A stretch of DNA of 64,000 nt, taken from positions 2,959,001-3,023,000 of the forward strand of contig NZ_CP106793.1 in assembly GCF_025642135.1 (NCBI RefSeq), in the 5' to 3' direction. This document shows positions 11,418-19,717 of this stretch, in pieces. This DNA is from Streptomyces cynarae. Lineage in GTDB: Bacteria > Actinomycetota > Actinomycetes > Streptomycetales > Streptomycetaceae. Under the pieces are notes generated by a model. That model made no database searches. It was given only the letters and a program-made list of their open reading frames with translations, and was not told where the DNA came from. Position 1 is the first letter of the stretch. Each line of letters begins with the position of its first letter. The translations under genes were made by a program, and so were the position numbers.

Positions 11418-12532
11418 TCACCCAGGTCGGCGGAAGCCGATCGTCGGGACGGCACGGCGGCGCGGCCACGCTTCGATGTCCTCCTGCGGGACCAGGCCCT
11501 CCAGGAACGCGTAGCGGGTCAGGGCCGCCGGGTCCTGGCTCTCGTAGGACTGGACCTTGCGCCACCACGCCCCGATCTCCGACCAGTCGGGCGCCGACAG
11601 CGAGCCGCCGAACTCCTGGACGGACAGCGCCGCCGTCAGACCGGCGAAGGCGAGGCGGTCGGCCAGCGGCCACTCCGCCAGCGTGCCGGTCACGAAACCC
11701 GCCACGAAGACGTCACCCGCCCCCGTGGGGTCCAGTGCCTCCACGGCGATCGCGGGAACGCCCGCGCTCTCCCCGGTGCGCCCGTCCACGGCGTACGCCC
11801 CCTCCGCGCCGAGGGTGACCACGGCCAGCGGCACGTACTCGGTGAGCGCGTGCGCGGCGGCGCGCGGGCAGTCCGTGCGCGTGTACCGCATGGCCTCCTC
11901 GGCGTTCGGCAGGAACGCCTCGCAGTGTTCGAGGTCGGCCAGCGCCGCCGGGTCCCACGCCCCGGTCTCGTCCCAGCCGACGTCGGCGAAGATCCGTGTG
12001 CCCTGCTTCGCGGCCTCCGCGATCCACGGTTCACGCCTGCCCGGCGTCAGCGAGGCGACCGCGGCCCGGGCGCGCGGCGGGCAGTCCGGGGCGGCTCCTC
12101 CGGCGGCGGCTCATGACCGTGGGAGACCATGGTGCGCTCGCCCTCGTAGGCCATGGAGACGGTCACCGGGGAGTGCCAGCCGGGGACTTTGCGGGACGGC
12201 GAGAGGTCGATACCCTCGCCCTCCTTCAACTCGTCCCAGCAGTACTCGCCGTAGTGGTCGTCGCCGAAGGCCGCCGCCAGGCACGTCCGCAGGCCGAGGC
12301 GGGCCAGCGCGGTGGCCATGTTGGCGACGCCGCCGGGGCTCGACCCCATGCCCCGCGCCCAGGACTCGGTGCCGCGCACCGGGGCGGAGTCGAGGCCGGT
12401 GAAGATGATGTCGAGGAAGACGGTCCCCGTGAGGTAGACGTCCCAGGGCGGGTCGCCGGGCGCGCGCAGCGCGCCAAGGGGGTCGACGTGGGCGTGGTGG
12501 CGGTGTGGTCCCTCTCCGATGGACGCGGTCAC
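11418..12532 (-). pseudogene. PfkB-family carbohydrate kinase, frameshifted
   Basis: Ribokinase/PfkB-type sugar kinase split into two frames. The N-terminal part starts at GTG 12532 (GGGAG upstream) and carries PPWDVYLTGTVFLDIIF and GGVANMATALARLG. The C-terminal part carries the catalytic LDPTGAGDVFVAGF. Both parts align end to end as one protein of about 371 residues if one base is restored in the GGGG run at 12088-12091, giving ...EPPPDCPPRARAAVASL.... With the deletion, translation ends early after about 161 residues. A sequence error is more likely than decay, because both halves look intact. Substrate unknown. Confidence 0.85.
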
Positions 12533-12677
12533 GGTGCGCTCCCTGGCGTGGTGCTGATCCAGCCAGTGTGCACCAAGCGTCCCTCCGGGCGGGCCGGTCG
12601 CCCGCGCCCGCCCGGTCGGCGGTCGGCCGTCGGCCACCAGCGGACGCTCGTCCTGCGCCCGCCAGGTGCGCGGCCCG

Positions 12678-14024
12678 CTACCAGCGGGGCACCGTCGGCG
12701 TCACCCACCCCGGGTCCGCGACCCGCATCGCCGCCGCGTCGTCGCGCTCGCGCAGGCCGCCGTCGTCGGCGAGCCAGCGCTCGTGCAGCGCGGCCAGCCG
12801 ATCGCGGTCCAGCGTGACGCCGAGCCCGGGCGCGTCGGGGACGGCGACCCGGCCGCCGGTGAAGGCGATGCGCTCGGTGATGACGTCCTCGGACTGCCAC
12901 GGGTAGTGGGTGTCGCAGGCGTGGTGCAGGCCCGGCACGGTGGAGGCGACATGGGTCATCGCGGCCAGCGAGATGCCGAGGTGCGTGTTGGAGTGCATGG
13001 ACACCCCGACCCCGAACGCACGGCAGACAGCCGCCAGTTCGCGCGTGTTGCGCAGCCCGCCCCAGTAGTGGTGGTCGGAGAGCACCACCTGCACGGCGCC
13101 CCGCGTGAACGCCTCCTTGATCTCGTCGAACGTGGTCACGCACATGTTGGTGGCGAGCGGCACTCCCGCCCGTCGCCCACCACCACCCTTGTCCGAGGCG
13201 CTTCGCGCCGCCCCTTTCAATCGCGCGGCGACCTCGGCCATGGCGGATGTGCCGAGGGCCGGGTCCTCCAGGTACTCGAGGACGTCGCGCAGTTCCTCGG
13301 CCACCTTCACGGAGGTCTCCACCGACCAGGCACCGTTGGGGTCCAGGCGCAGCGGATGCCCGGGGAACGCCTCGGCGAGCGCGCGGATCGCGGCGATCTC
13401 CTCATCCGGTGGGAAGACCCCGCCCTTGAGCTTGAAGGATGTGAAGCCGTAGCGCTCCTTGAACCTCCGTGCCTGTGTGACGACGCCCGCCGGGTCGAGT
13501 GCGGCACCCCAGTCGTCCTGCTCTGCCGCTACGCCCTCGGGGTGAGCGGCGTACTTGTAGAACAGGTACGCGCTGTACTCGACCTCGTCGCGCAGCTTGC
13601 CGCCGAGCAGCGCGTGCACGGGCAGCCCGAGCGCCTTGCCGAGCGCGTCGAGGCAGGCGACCTCGAAGGCGGACAGGACGGACAGGCGCAGCTTGTCGTT
13701 GGTCTGGACGCCGCGCAGCCCGCCGACGTCGAGCCGGTCGGAGGTCCGGGAGTCGTCGACGGCCACGTCCTCGGCGACCGTGAACAGGCCGTTCAGGTCG
13801 GACACCTGACGGCCGACCAGCTTGTCGGCGAGGGGCCGGGCGAGTTCCAGGTACTTGGTGTCGCCGTAGGTCTCGCCGACGCCGCTGGTCCCGTCGGCCG
13901 TCACCACCTCGACGATCAGCCGGGGCGTGTACGGCTGGTGGACGCCCTGGGTGTTGAGCAGGGGCGGGTCGGCGACCAGGATCGGGGTCAGCCGTACCTC
14001 GGAGACGGTCAGGTCGCGGGTCAC
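12678..14024 (-). CDS. gudD: Glucarate dehydratase (enolase superfamily)
   Basis: Dehydrates D-glucarate to 5-keto-4-deoxy-D-glucarate; 448 residues. Enolase-superfamily residues are visible: KLK near 198-200, LDPNG near 227-231, YLEDP near 251-255, ATNM near 291-294, and SMHSNTHLG with the general-base His near 344. The GTG start overlaps the kdgD stop. A stretch of about 15 residues (LKGAARSASDKGGGG, residues 269-283) interrupts the normal MAE..RRxGxPLATN segment and looks like an in-frame insertion of a repeat. The insertion sits between two active-site strands, so activity should be tested. Confidence 0.88.
   Translation of the reverse strand: MTRDLTVSEVRLTPILVADPPLLNTQGVHQPYTPRLIVEVVTADGTSGVGETYGDTKYLELARPLADKLVGRQVSDLNGLFTVAEDVAVDDSRTSDRLDVGGLRGVQTNDKLRLSVLSAFEVACLDALGKALGLPVHALLGGKLRDEVEYSAYLFYKYAAHPEGVAAEQDDWGAALDPAGVVTQARRFKERYGFTSFKLKGGVFPPDEEIAAIRALAEAFPGHPLRLDPNGAWSVETSVKVAEELRDVLEYLEDPALGTSAMAEVAARLKGAARSASDKGGGGRRAGVPLATNMCVTTFDEIKEAFTRGAVQVVLSDHHYWGGLRNTRELAAVCRAFGVGVSMHSNTHLGISLAAMTHVASTVPGLHHACDTHYPWQSEDVITERIAFTGGRVAVPDAPGLGVTLDRDRLAALHERWLADDGGLRERDDAAAMRVADPGWVTPTVPRW
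13176..13220. repeat. In-frame repeat-like insertion inside gudD
   Basis: A 45-bp segment encoding L269-G283 of the dehydratase is absent from the usual family alignment at this point. It contains the hairpin GGCGC-TTC-GCGCC (13198-13210) and, on the minus strand, a GAAAGGGGCG...GACAAG pattern like dispersed Streptomyces intergenic repeats. Confidence 0.5.
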
Positions 14025-14977
14025 AGGGCGGCTCCTACGAGGTCGAGTCCGGCGGTCAGCAGGTCCTTCAGTTCGGCCAGGTCGGCGGCCGACGGCTCGG
14101 TGAGCGGGGCGCGCACGGGTCCCACGGGGCGGCCGCGCAGCCGGGCGGCGGCCTTGACCAGCGACACGGCGTATCCGGGCACCCGGTCGCGCAGCGCGAC
14201 GAGCGGGACGTAGAAGTCGCGCAGCAGTTTGTCCACCGTGGCGTGGTCTCCGGCGTGCAGCGCGGTGAAGAAGGCGTCCGCGATCTCGGGGGCGAAGGCG
14301 TGGACGGCGGAGGAGTAGGCCGGGACGCCCACGGCGGCGTACGCGCGGGCCTGGACCTCCGCGGTGGCGGCACCGTTGAAGAACAGGAAGCCCTCGGGAG
14401 CGGCGAGGGTGAGCCGTTGCAGCCGGTCGAGGTCGCTGTGGCCGTCCTTGAGGCCGATGACGCCGGGGATCTCGGTGATGCGCCGGAACGCCTGAAGGCC
14501 GTAGGCCACCTGGCCGCGCTGGTAGACGATCAGTGGCAGCCGGGTGCGGGCGGCGATGTGCTCCAGCTGGGCGACGAGCCCGTCCTGCGGGGCGGCGACG
14601 AGGTAGTGCGGCAGGACGAGCAGCGCGTCGGCGCCCGCATCCTCGGCGATCCGCGCGAACCGCACCGCCTGCGCCCAGCCGTATCCGACGCCCGCGACGA
14701 CGGGCACGGCGCCTCCGGCGGCCTCCACCGCGGCGGTGACGACCTGCCCGTACTCGTCCTCGTTGAGGGAGAAGAACTCACCGGTGCCGCAAGCGGGGAA
14801 GACGGCGCCGGGGCCGGTGGCGAGCTGCGTCCCGACATGGGCGCGGAAGCCCTCGAGGTCGAGGGAGCCGTCGTCGTGGAAGCTCGTGAGCGGGAACGAC
14901 AGGATCCCGCGCGCCATACCGTCCCGCAGCCGCCGTGCCACGGCCTCCGTGTCCGAACCGCCGCTCACCCTGTTCAT
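14021..14977 (-). CDS. kdgD: 5-dehydro-4-deoxyglucarate dehydratase
   Basis: Class I lyase-family (DHDPS/NAL) enzyme that decarboxylates and dehydrates 5-keto-4-deoxyglucarate to 2-oxoglutarate semialdehyde; 318 residues. Characteristic segments are FPACGTGEFFSL near residues 58-70, LIVYQRGQ with the conserved Tyr, and GLKDGHSD with the Schiff-base Lys. The ATG at 14977 directly follows GGGAG; the GTG at 14968 has better spacing and may be the true start. It overlaps gudD by 4 bp. The downstream semialdehyde dehydrogenase is not in the window. Confidence 0.9.
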   Translation of the reverse strand: MNRVSGGSDTEAVARRLRDGMARGILSFPLTSFHDDGSLDLEGFRAHVGTQLATGPGAVFPACGTGEFFSLNEDEYGQVVTAAVEAAGGAVPVVAGVGYGWAQAVRFARIAEDAGADALLVLPHYLVAAPQDGLVAQLEHIAARTRLPLIVYQRGQVAYGLQAFRRITEIPGVIGLKDGHSDLDRLQRLTLAAPEGFLFFNGAATAEVQARAYAAVGVPAYSSAVHAFAPEIADAFFTALHAGDHATVDKLLRDFYVPLVALRDRVPGYAVSLVKAAARLRGRPVGPVRAPLTEPSAADLAELKDLLTAGLDLVGAAL

Positions 14978-14986
14978 CTCCCTGCC

Positions 14987-14999
14987 TGGATGTCATCCA
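14987..14999. promoter_or_regulatory. Palindrome TGGATGTCATCCA, candidate IclR-type operator
   Basis: A perfect 13-bp palindrome lies 10 bp before kdgD, in the 117-bp gap shared with the divergent IclR gene. Its position fits an operator controlling kdgD-gudD. Inference from position and symmetry. Confidence 0.45.
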
Positions 15000-15094
15000 C
15001 GTATGAAGATGGAGGTTAGATACGCGAACGGACGCCGTCAATGCCCCGCACCGCGACCGGAGTGCCGCACCTCCCGCCGCATTACCATCACCGC

Positions 15095-15877
15095 ATGTCC
15101 GACACAGGGGGCGTCCGCGAGGTGAAGTCGGCCGCGCGCACGGTGGAGCTGCTCGAGGTGCTCGCCGCGCGCGGCGACCGTCCGGCACGTCTGCAGGAAC
15201 TGGCGGACGAGCTCGGCGTACCGCGCAGCTCGATGTACGCCCTGCTGCAGACCCTGATCTCGCGGGGCTGGGTGCGGACGGACGTCACCGGCTCGCTGTA
15301 CGGCATCGGCATCCACGCGCTGCTGACGGGCACGAGCTACCTGGACTCCGACCCGCGTGTCCGCACCGTCCGGCCCTACCTGGACGAGGCGTCGGAGGCG
15401 CTCGGCGAGACGATCCACCTGGGACGGCTGGACGGCACGGACGTGGCGTATCTGGCGACGCGCGAGTCGCACGAATACCTGCGCACGATCAGCCGCGTGG
15501 GCCGGCGGCTGCCCGCGCACGCGGGCGCGCTCGGCAAGGCACTGCTGGCGGAACGGCCGGACGAGGCGGTGCCGCAGGGACCGTTCGAGCCCTTGACCGC
15601 CAACACGCACACCACGCGGGAGTCCCTGCTGACGGACCTCGCCGCCACGCGCGAGCGAGGCTATTCCATCGACCGGGAGGAGAGCGTCGTCGGCATCGCG
15701 GGCTTCGGCTTCGCCCTGCGCTATGACACCCCGGCACAGGACGCGATCAGCTGCTCGGTGCCGGTGGCCCGGCTGACGCCGGGTCACGAGGAGCGGATCG
15801 TCGCCGTGATGCGGGAGATCCGGGCCAGGATCGAGGGCATCACGGTGGGCGGTGCGGGCGCTCCGCACTGGCGCTGA
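15095..15877 (+). CDS. IclR-family transcriptional regulator
   Basis: Regulator of 260 residues. The N-terminal winged HTH (about 8-75) has VKSAARTVELLEVLA and LADELGVPRSSMYALLQTL. The C-terminal IclR effector domain (about 85-250) has GETIHLGRLDGTDVAYLA and GFALRYD.....CSVPVARLTP. The start is ATG 15095, where family similarity begins. It is transcribed divergently from kdgD-gudD and most likely controls glucarate use, with a sugar acid or its keto derivative as effector (inferred). Confidence 0.92.
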   Translation: MSDTGGVREVKSAARTVELLEVLAARGDRPARLQELADELGVPRSSMYALLQTLISRGWVRTDVTGSLYGIGIHALLTGTSYLDSDPRVRTVRPYLDEASEALGETIHLGRLDGTDVAYLATRESHEYLRTISRVGRRLPAHAGALGKALLAERPDEAVPQGPFEPLTANTHTTRESLLTDLAATRERGYSIDREESVVGIAGFGFALRYDTPAQDAISCSVPVARLTPGHEERIVAVMREIRARIEGITVGGAGAPHWR

Positions 15878-16073
15878 GGGCGGTGGACGACCAAGAGAGC
15901 GATTCCCACTACCCGACGCCACCAGGACCAAACCGAAAGTGGCTCAGATCACACACTCCGCGCTTCTTCTCGAAACGCGTGCTTGATACAAATTCCCTGC
16001 ACGTTCCTGTCGTTCGACGGACGGCGCCCCTCCCCCATTCTGAGCCGCTCTTTTCGCACGCCCTGGAACGCCC

Positions 16074-17324
16074 GTGTCCTCCCGCACCGCCCCGCCCTGG
16101 CCCCTCGTCGCCCTTTTCACGGCCGGGTACCTCGCCTCATACCTGCTGCCCACCACCGTCGGCAGGCTCGACTCCGGTCTCCCGCTCTCCGCCACCGAGG
16201 CCGGTTCCATCGGCAGTGCCCTGCTGCTGAGTTCGGCCACCGCCGGCTTCCTGCTCGCCGCGCACGTCCGGCGCATCGGCCCCCGCCGCCTCGCCCGCGC
16301 AGGGCTCCTGTGCGCCGCCGTCGGCTACGGCACGGCTGCCCTGAGCCACGGCATCCCCGTGGTCGTCGCGGGGGCGGTCGTCGGCGGGTTCGGGTCGGGG
16401 ACGGTCACGACGGTCGCCGCGACCGGTATCGCCGCCCAGCGTGACCCCCACCGCTCCTCCACGCTCGGCCTGCTCGCGGTGTCCGCCCTCGCGGGCGCCG
16501 TCTACCTGACGGTCCCCCACCTCGGCCCGGGCCACGGCCTGCCGCTCGCCGCGATCGCGCTCACCGCGCTGCTGGTGTGGCCCGCGACCGCTCGCCTCAC
16601 CTCCGACGGCCCGGCCACCACGGCCACCCGCGAGAGCGGCCGGCTCCCCCATCCGCGCTCAGGGCTGGTCCTGGCCGCCGGCATGCTGTGCTGGTCCCTC
16701 GCCCAGAACTCCCTCTGGGGCGTCAGCGGACGCATCGGCCTCACCCAGGCGCACCTCACGGAGGTCACCGTCGGCGCGGTCTTCGCGGTCGCGCTCGGCG
16801 CCGGATTGCTCGGCGTGATGGGCGCGGGCGCGCTCGGCCCGCGCCTCGGGCGTGCGCTGCCCATCGGCGCGGGCACCGCGCTCATCGCCGGCTGCATCGC
16901 GGTCAGCGCGTCCGCCACCGGGCTCGGCACCTTCGCGGCCGGCGAGATCGCCTGGAACACGCTCTACCCGATCGTGCTGTCGTATCTGATCGGCCTCGCC
17001 GCCTCCCTCGACGGGCGCGGCCGGTGGGCCGTCCTCGCCGGCTCCGCGTCCTCGCTCGGCACGGCGGCGGGCCCCCTGACCGGCAGTGTGCTGTCCGCGC
17101 AGGCGGGGTTCCCGGCGATGGGCGCGATCCTCGCCGCCGGGCTGCTCGCGATCGTGTTCCCGCTGTCCGCGGTCGCCCTGCGCACCGGGGGCCGCACGCT
17201 GCGGCCGGCCACGGTGCGCCGTGGGTGGGGATCCCCCCAGCGCGAAGAGCTCGGGGGCGGCGCACCGGTCGTGGAGGTGCCCGACGCCTACGAGAACGCG
17301 TACGCGTCCACCTCGGCGAGGTAG
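16074..17324 (+). CDS. MFS transporter (12-helix type)
   Basis: Major facilitator of 416 residues with about 12 hydrophobic segments and a central RIGPRRLARAG loop of the motif-A kind. The start is a GTG at 16074 with only a weak GGAA upstream, so the exact start is uncertain. The last 40 or so residues are hydrophilic; the segment GWGSPQREELGGG is encoded by a copy of the dispersed GGGGATCCCCC...GGGGG repeat, and the final 37 bp overlap the convergent deaminase gene. It could carry sugar acids given its neighbours, but nothing in the sequence shows the substrate. Confidence 0.85.
   Translation: MSSRTAPPWPLVALFTAGYLASYLLPTTVGRLDSGLPLSATEAGSIGSALLLSSATAGFLLAAHVRRIGPRRLARAGLLCAAVGYGTAALSHGIPVVVAGAVVGGFGSGTVTTVAATGIAAQRDPHRSSTLGLLAVSALAGAVYLTVPHLGPGHGLPLAAIALTALLVWPATARLTSDGPATTATRESGRLPHPRSGLVLAAGMLCWSLAQNSLWGVSGRIGLTQAHLTEVTVGAVFAVALGAGLLGVMGAGALGPRLGRALPIGAGTALIAGCIAVSASATGLGTFAAGEIAWNTLYPIVLSYLIGLAASLDGRGRWAVLAGSASSLGTAAGPLTGSVLSAQAGFPAMGAILAAGLLAIVFPLSAVALRTGGRTLRPATVRRGWGSPQREELGGGAPVVEVPDAYENAYASTSAR
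17227..17257. repeat. Dispersed GC repeat inside the MFS 3' end
   Basis: GGGGATCCCCCCAGCGCGAAGAGCTCGGGGG. It shares the GGGGxTCCCCC...GAAGAGCTxGGGGG pattern with the intergenic copy at 26014-26047 and partly with 11310-11338. Here it is read in frame as part of the transporter's tail. Confidence 0.6.
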
Positions 17325-18280
17325 CGCGCCCGCCGTTCCTCGTCGTGCTCCAGGAAGGACGCGAGGAAGGAGTTGCGGGCCAGCTCACGCAGCCGCTCCT
17401 CGCCGAGCCCCAGGGACGCACGGACGGCGTCGAAGTTGTCGCCGGCGTAGCCGCCGAAGTAGGCGGGGTCGTCGGAGTTGACGGTGCACAGCAGCCCGGC
17501 GTCGAGCATGGCAGGCAGGGGGTGGGCCTCCAGGGTGTCGACGGCGCGCAGGCGGACGTTGGACAGGGGGCACAGGGTCAGCGGGATCCGCTCCCGCACG
17601 AGCCGCTCCACCAGCGCCGGGTCCTCCATGCAGCGCAGCCCGTGGTCGACGCGCTCGACACCGAGCACGTCGAGGGCCTCGGTGATGTACTCCGGCGGCC
17701 CCTCCTCACCGGCGTGCGCCACGCGCCTGAGGCCCAGGGCGGCGGCGGCCTCGTACACCTCGCGGAACTTGACCGGCGGATGCCCGACCTCGGCCGAGTC
17801 GAGGCCCACACCGGTGATCCGGTCGAGATACGGCCTCGCCGCTTCCAGCGTCTCCATGGCCGACTCGGCGGACTCGTCGCGCAGGAAGCACATGATCAGC
17901 TGGGTGGAGACGCCGTGGTTCTGCTCGCTGTGGCCGAGCGCGCGCCACAGCCCCTCCACCACCGTGCCCAGGTCCACGCCGCGGGCGGTGTGGGCCTGCG
18001 GGTCGAAGAAGATCTCGGCGTGCCGCACGCCCTGCGCGGCGGCGCGCGCGAGATAGGCGTTCGCGAGGTCCTCGAAGTCCCGCTCGGTGCGCAGGACGGC
18101 CATCAGCTCGTAATACAGGTTCAGGAAGGACTGGAGGTCCTGAAAGGCGTAGGCCGCGCGCAGTTCGCCGGTGTCGGCGTAGGGCAGCTTCACACCGTTG
18201 CGAGCGGCCAGCTCGAAGGCCAGCTCCGGCTCCAGGGTGCCTTCGATGTGCAGGTGCAGTTCAGCTTTCGGGAGGGGCAT
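17288..18280 (-). CDS. Adenine/adenosine deaminase-family protein
   Basis: Zinc amidohydrolase of the adenosine/AMP deaminase superfamily, 330 residues. Metal ligands are visible: KAELHLHIEGT at residues 5-15, the His in VAHAGEEG, and SDDPAYFGG near the C-terminus. The segment GLDSAEVGHPPVKF is the pattern of the adenine-deaminase subfamily (ADE type 2), where adenosine deaminases have GIDLAGxE. I therefore favour adenine to hypoxanthine conversion in purine salvage over adenosine deamination, although automatic annotation would call it add. It lies 20 bp downstream of rnz on the same strand. Confidence 0.85.
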   Translation of the reverse strand: MPLPKAELHLHIEGTLEPELAFELAARNGVKLPYADTGELRAAYAFQDLQSFLNLYYELMAVLRTERDFEDLANAYLARAAAQGVRHAEIFFDPQAHTARGVDLGTVVEGLWRALGHSEQNHGVSTQLIMCFLRDESAESAMETLEAARPYLDRITGVGLDSAEVGHPPVKFREVYEAAAALGLRRVAHAGEEGPPEYITEALDVLGVERVDHGLRCMEDPALVERLVRERIPLTLCPLSNVRLRAVDTLEAHPLPAMLDAGLLCTVNSDDPAYFGGYAGDNFDAVRASLGLGEERLRELARNSFLASFLEHDEERRARYLAEVDAYAFS

Positions 18281-18300
18281 CGAAGCATCGTACGGGGGCT

Positions 18301-19233
18301 TTACCGCCGTTTCGGAACCGGCACCCGCATCAGGTCGTGCGCCACGGTCAGCTCTCCCTCGAACCCGGCGGCACGCGCCTGCCGTTCGAACTCTCCCCCA
18401 GACTCCGTCTGGGAGGTGCCCCCAGGCTCGGTGTAGCGCTGGCTGAAGTGGGTGAGGACGAGATGCCGCGCCCCGGCCTCCACGGCGACACGTCCGGCCT
18501 GTCCGGCCGTCAGATGGCCGTGCTCGTCGGCCAGTCGGGCGTCCTCGTCCAGGAAGGTCGACTCGATGACGAGCATGTCGCAGCCGTCGGCGAGGGCGTG
18601 GACGCCGTCACACAGCCGGGTGTCCATGACGAACGCGAACCGCTGCCCGCGCCGCACCTCGCTGACCTCCTCCAGCGACACGCCCCCGAGGGAGCCCTCC
18701 CGCTGCATCCGCCCGACGTCGGGGCCCTTGATGCCGTACGCCGCGAGCCGTTCGGGCAGCATGCGGCGCCCGTCCGGCTCGACGATCCGGTAGCCGTAGG
18801 ACTCGACGGGGTGGGAGAGCCGGCGCGCCTGGAGCGTGTACGCGGGAGTCACCGCGAGGGGCCCGTCCGCGTCGACCGGCGCCTCGGTCAGGGAGACGGT
18901 CTCGCGGTACGCCGTCGCATAGCGCAGCCGCTCGAAGAACCGCTGTCCCGACTTCGGGTAGTGCGCGGTGATCTCGTGCGGCACCTGGTCGAGGTTGATG
19001 CGCTGGATGACACCGGCGAGGCCCAGCGAGTGGTCGCCGTGGAAGTGCGTGACGCAGATCCGGTGCAGGTCGTGGGCGGCGACCCCGGCGCGCAGCATCT
19101 GCCGCTGGGTGCCCTCGCCGGGGTCGAAGAGGATGCCCTCGCCGTCCCAGCGCAGCAGGTAGCCGTTGTGGTTGCGGTGCCGGGTCGGGACCTGGCTGGC
19201 GGTGCCGAGGACGACCAGTTCGCGTACGGACAC
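18301..19233 (-). CDS. rnz: Ribonuclease Z (tRNA 3' processing)
   Basis: Metallo-beta-lactamase-fold endonuclease that trims tRNA 3' ends; 310 residues. The HFHGDH metal motif is near residues 63-68, with further ligands in MDTRLCDG and [11 protein letters not shown]. The GTG start at 19233 lies 6 bp downstream of the HIT gene stop. Near the C-terminus, [24 protein letters not shown] shows a 10-residue insertion relative to the expected [15 protein letters not shown]. It is encoded by a hairpin repeat (18394-18423) that looks inserted in frame. Confidence 0.92.
   Translation of the reverse strand: MSVRELVVLGTASQVPTRHRNHNGYLLRWDGEGILFDPGEGTQRQMLRAGVAAHDLHRICVTHFHGDHSLGLAGVIQRINLDQVPHEITAHYPKSGQRFFERLRYATAYRETVSLTEAPVDADGPLAVTPAYTLQARRLSHPVESYGYRIVEPDGRRMLPERLAAYGIKGPDVGRMQREGSLGGVSLEEVSEVRRGQRFAFVMDTRLCDGVHALADGCDMLVIESTFLDEDARLADEHGHLTAGQAGRVAVEAGARHLVLTHFSQRYTEPGGTSQTESGGEFERQARAAGFEGELTVAHDLMRVPVPKRR
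18394..18423. repeat. In-frame hairpin repeat inside rnz
   Basis: A segment of about 30 bp contains CCCAGAC-TCC-GTCTGGG (18397-18413, perfect 7-bp arms) flanked by CCCCC runs, like dispersed Streptomyces intergenic elements. It encodes [10 protein letters not shown] within the RNase Z C-terminal region. Confidence 0.65.
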
Positions 19234-19239
19234 GGCGCC

Positions 19240-19593
19240 TTACCCGGGGGGCCACTGCAGGCCGCGGCCGCCCAGGACGTGGGCGTGCGCGTGCCAGACG
19301 GTCTGGCCGGCGCCGCTGCCGGTGTTGAAGACCACTCGGTAGCTGTCGAGCTTCTCCTGCGCGGCGACCTCGCCGGCCTCGCGGAGCACGTCGGCGGTGA
19401 TGGCCGGTTCGGCGGCGGCGAGGGCGGCGACGTCCCGGTGGTGCACCCGGGGGATGACCAGCACATGGGTCGGCGCCTGGGGGTTGATGTCCTGGAAGGC
19501 GACGGTGGTGTCGGTCTCCCGGACGATCGTCGCCGGGATCTGCCCCGCGACGATCTTGCAGAACAGGCAGTCGTCCTGCGGCTCTCCCGCCAT
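19240..19593 (-). CDS. HIT-family nucleotide-binding protein
   Basis: Hint-type histidine-triad hydrolase, 117 residues, acting on purine nucleoside phosphoramidates and acyl-AMPs. It has the CLFCKIVAGQIPA N-terminal block, HVLVIPRVHH, and the catalytic triad motif HAHAHVLGGR near the C-terminus. ATG 19593 was chosen because GAGG precedes it; the frame is open to 19620. It sits 6 bp upstream of rnz in the same direction. Confidence 0.92.
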   Translation of the reverse strand: MAGEPQDDCLFCKIVAGQIPATIVRETDTTVAFQDINPQAPTHVLVIPRVHHRDVAALAAAEPAITADVLREAGEVAAQEKLDSYRVVFNTGSGAGQTVWHAHAHVLGGRGLQWPPG

Positions 19594-19646
19594 GCGTGCC
19601 TCCTCACACGGACTGATCACTACGACGGCATGCTATCGGCACTCTC

Positions 19647-19677
19647 CACCCGCCCGCCCCGGAAGGCCGGGCGGGTG
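19647..19677 (-). terminator. Hairpin terminator after the tricorn gene
   Basis: CACCCGCCCG and CGGGCGGGTG form perfect 10-bp arms with an 11-nt loop, about 40 bp past the tricorn stop. There is no T-run, as is usual in Streptomyces. Confidence 0.6.
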
Positions 19678-19717
19678 AAGGGCGTCCGCCCGCCCCTCCC
19701 GGAGAGGGGGCGGCGGA

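Noticed and set aside
12678..17324. Complete glucarate catabolic operon including transporter
   Set aside because: The 2-oxoglutarate semialdehyde dehydrogenase is missing from the window, and nothing ties the MFS carrier at 16074 to sugar acids beyond nearness.
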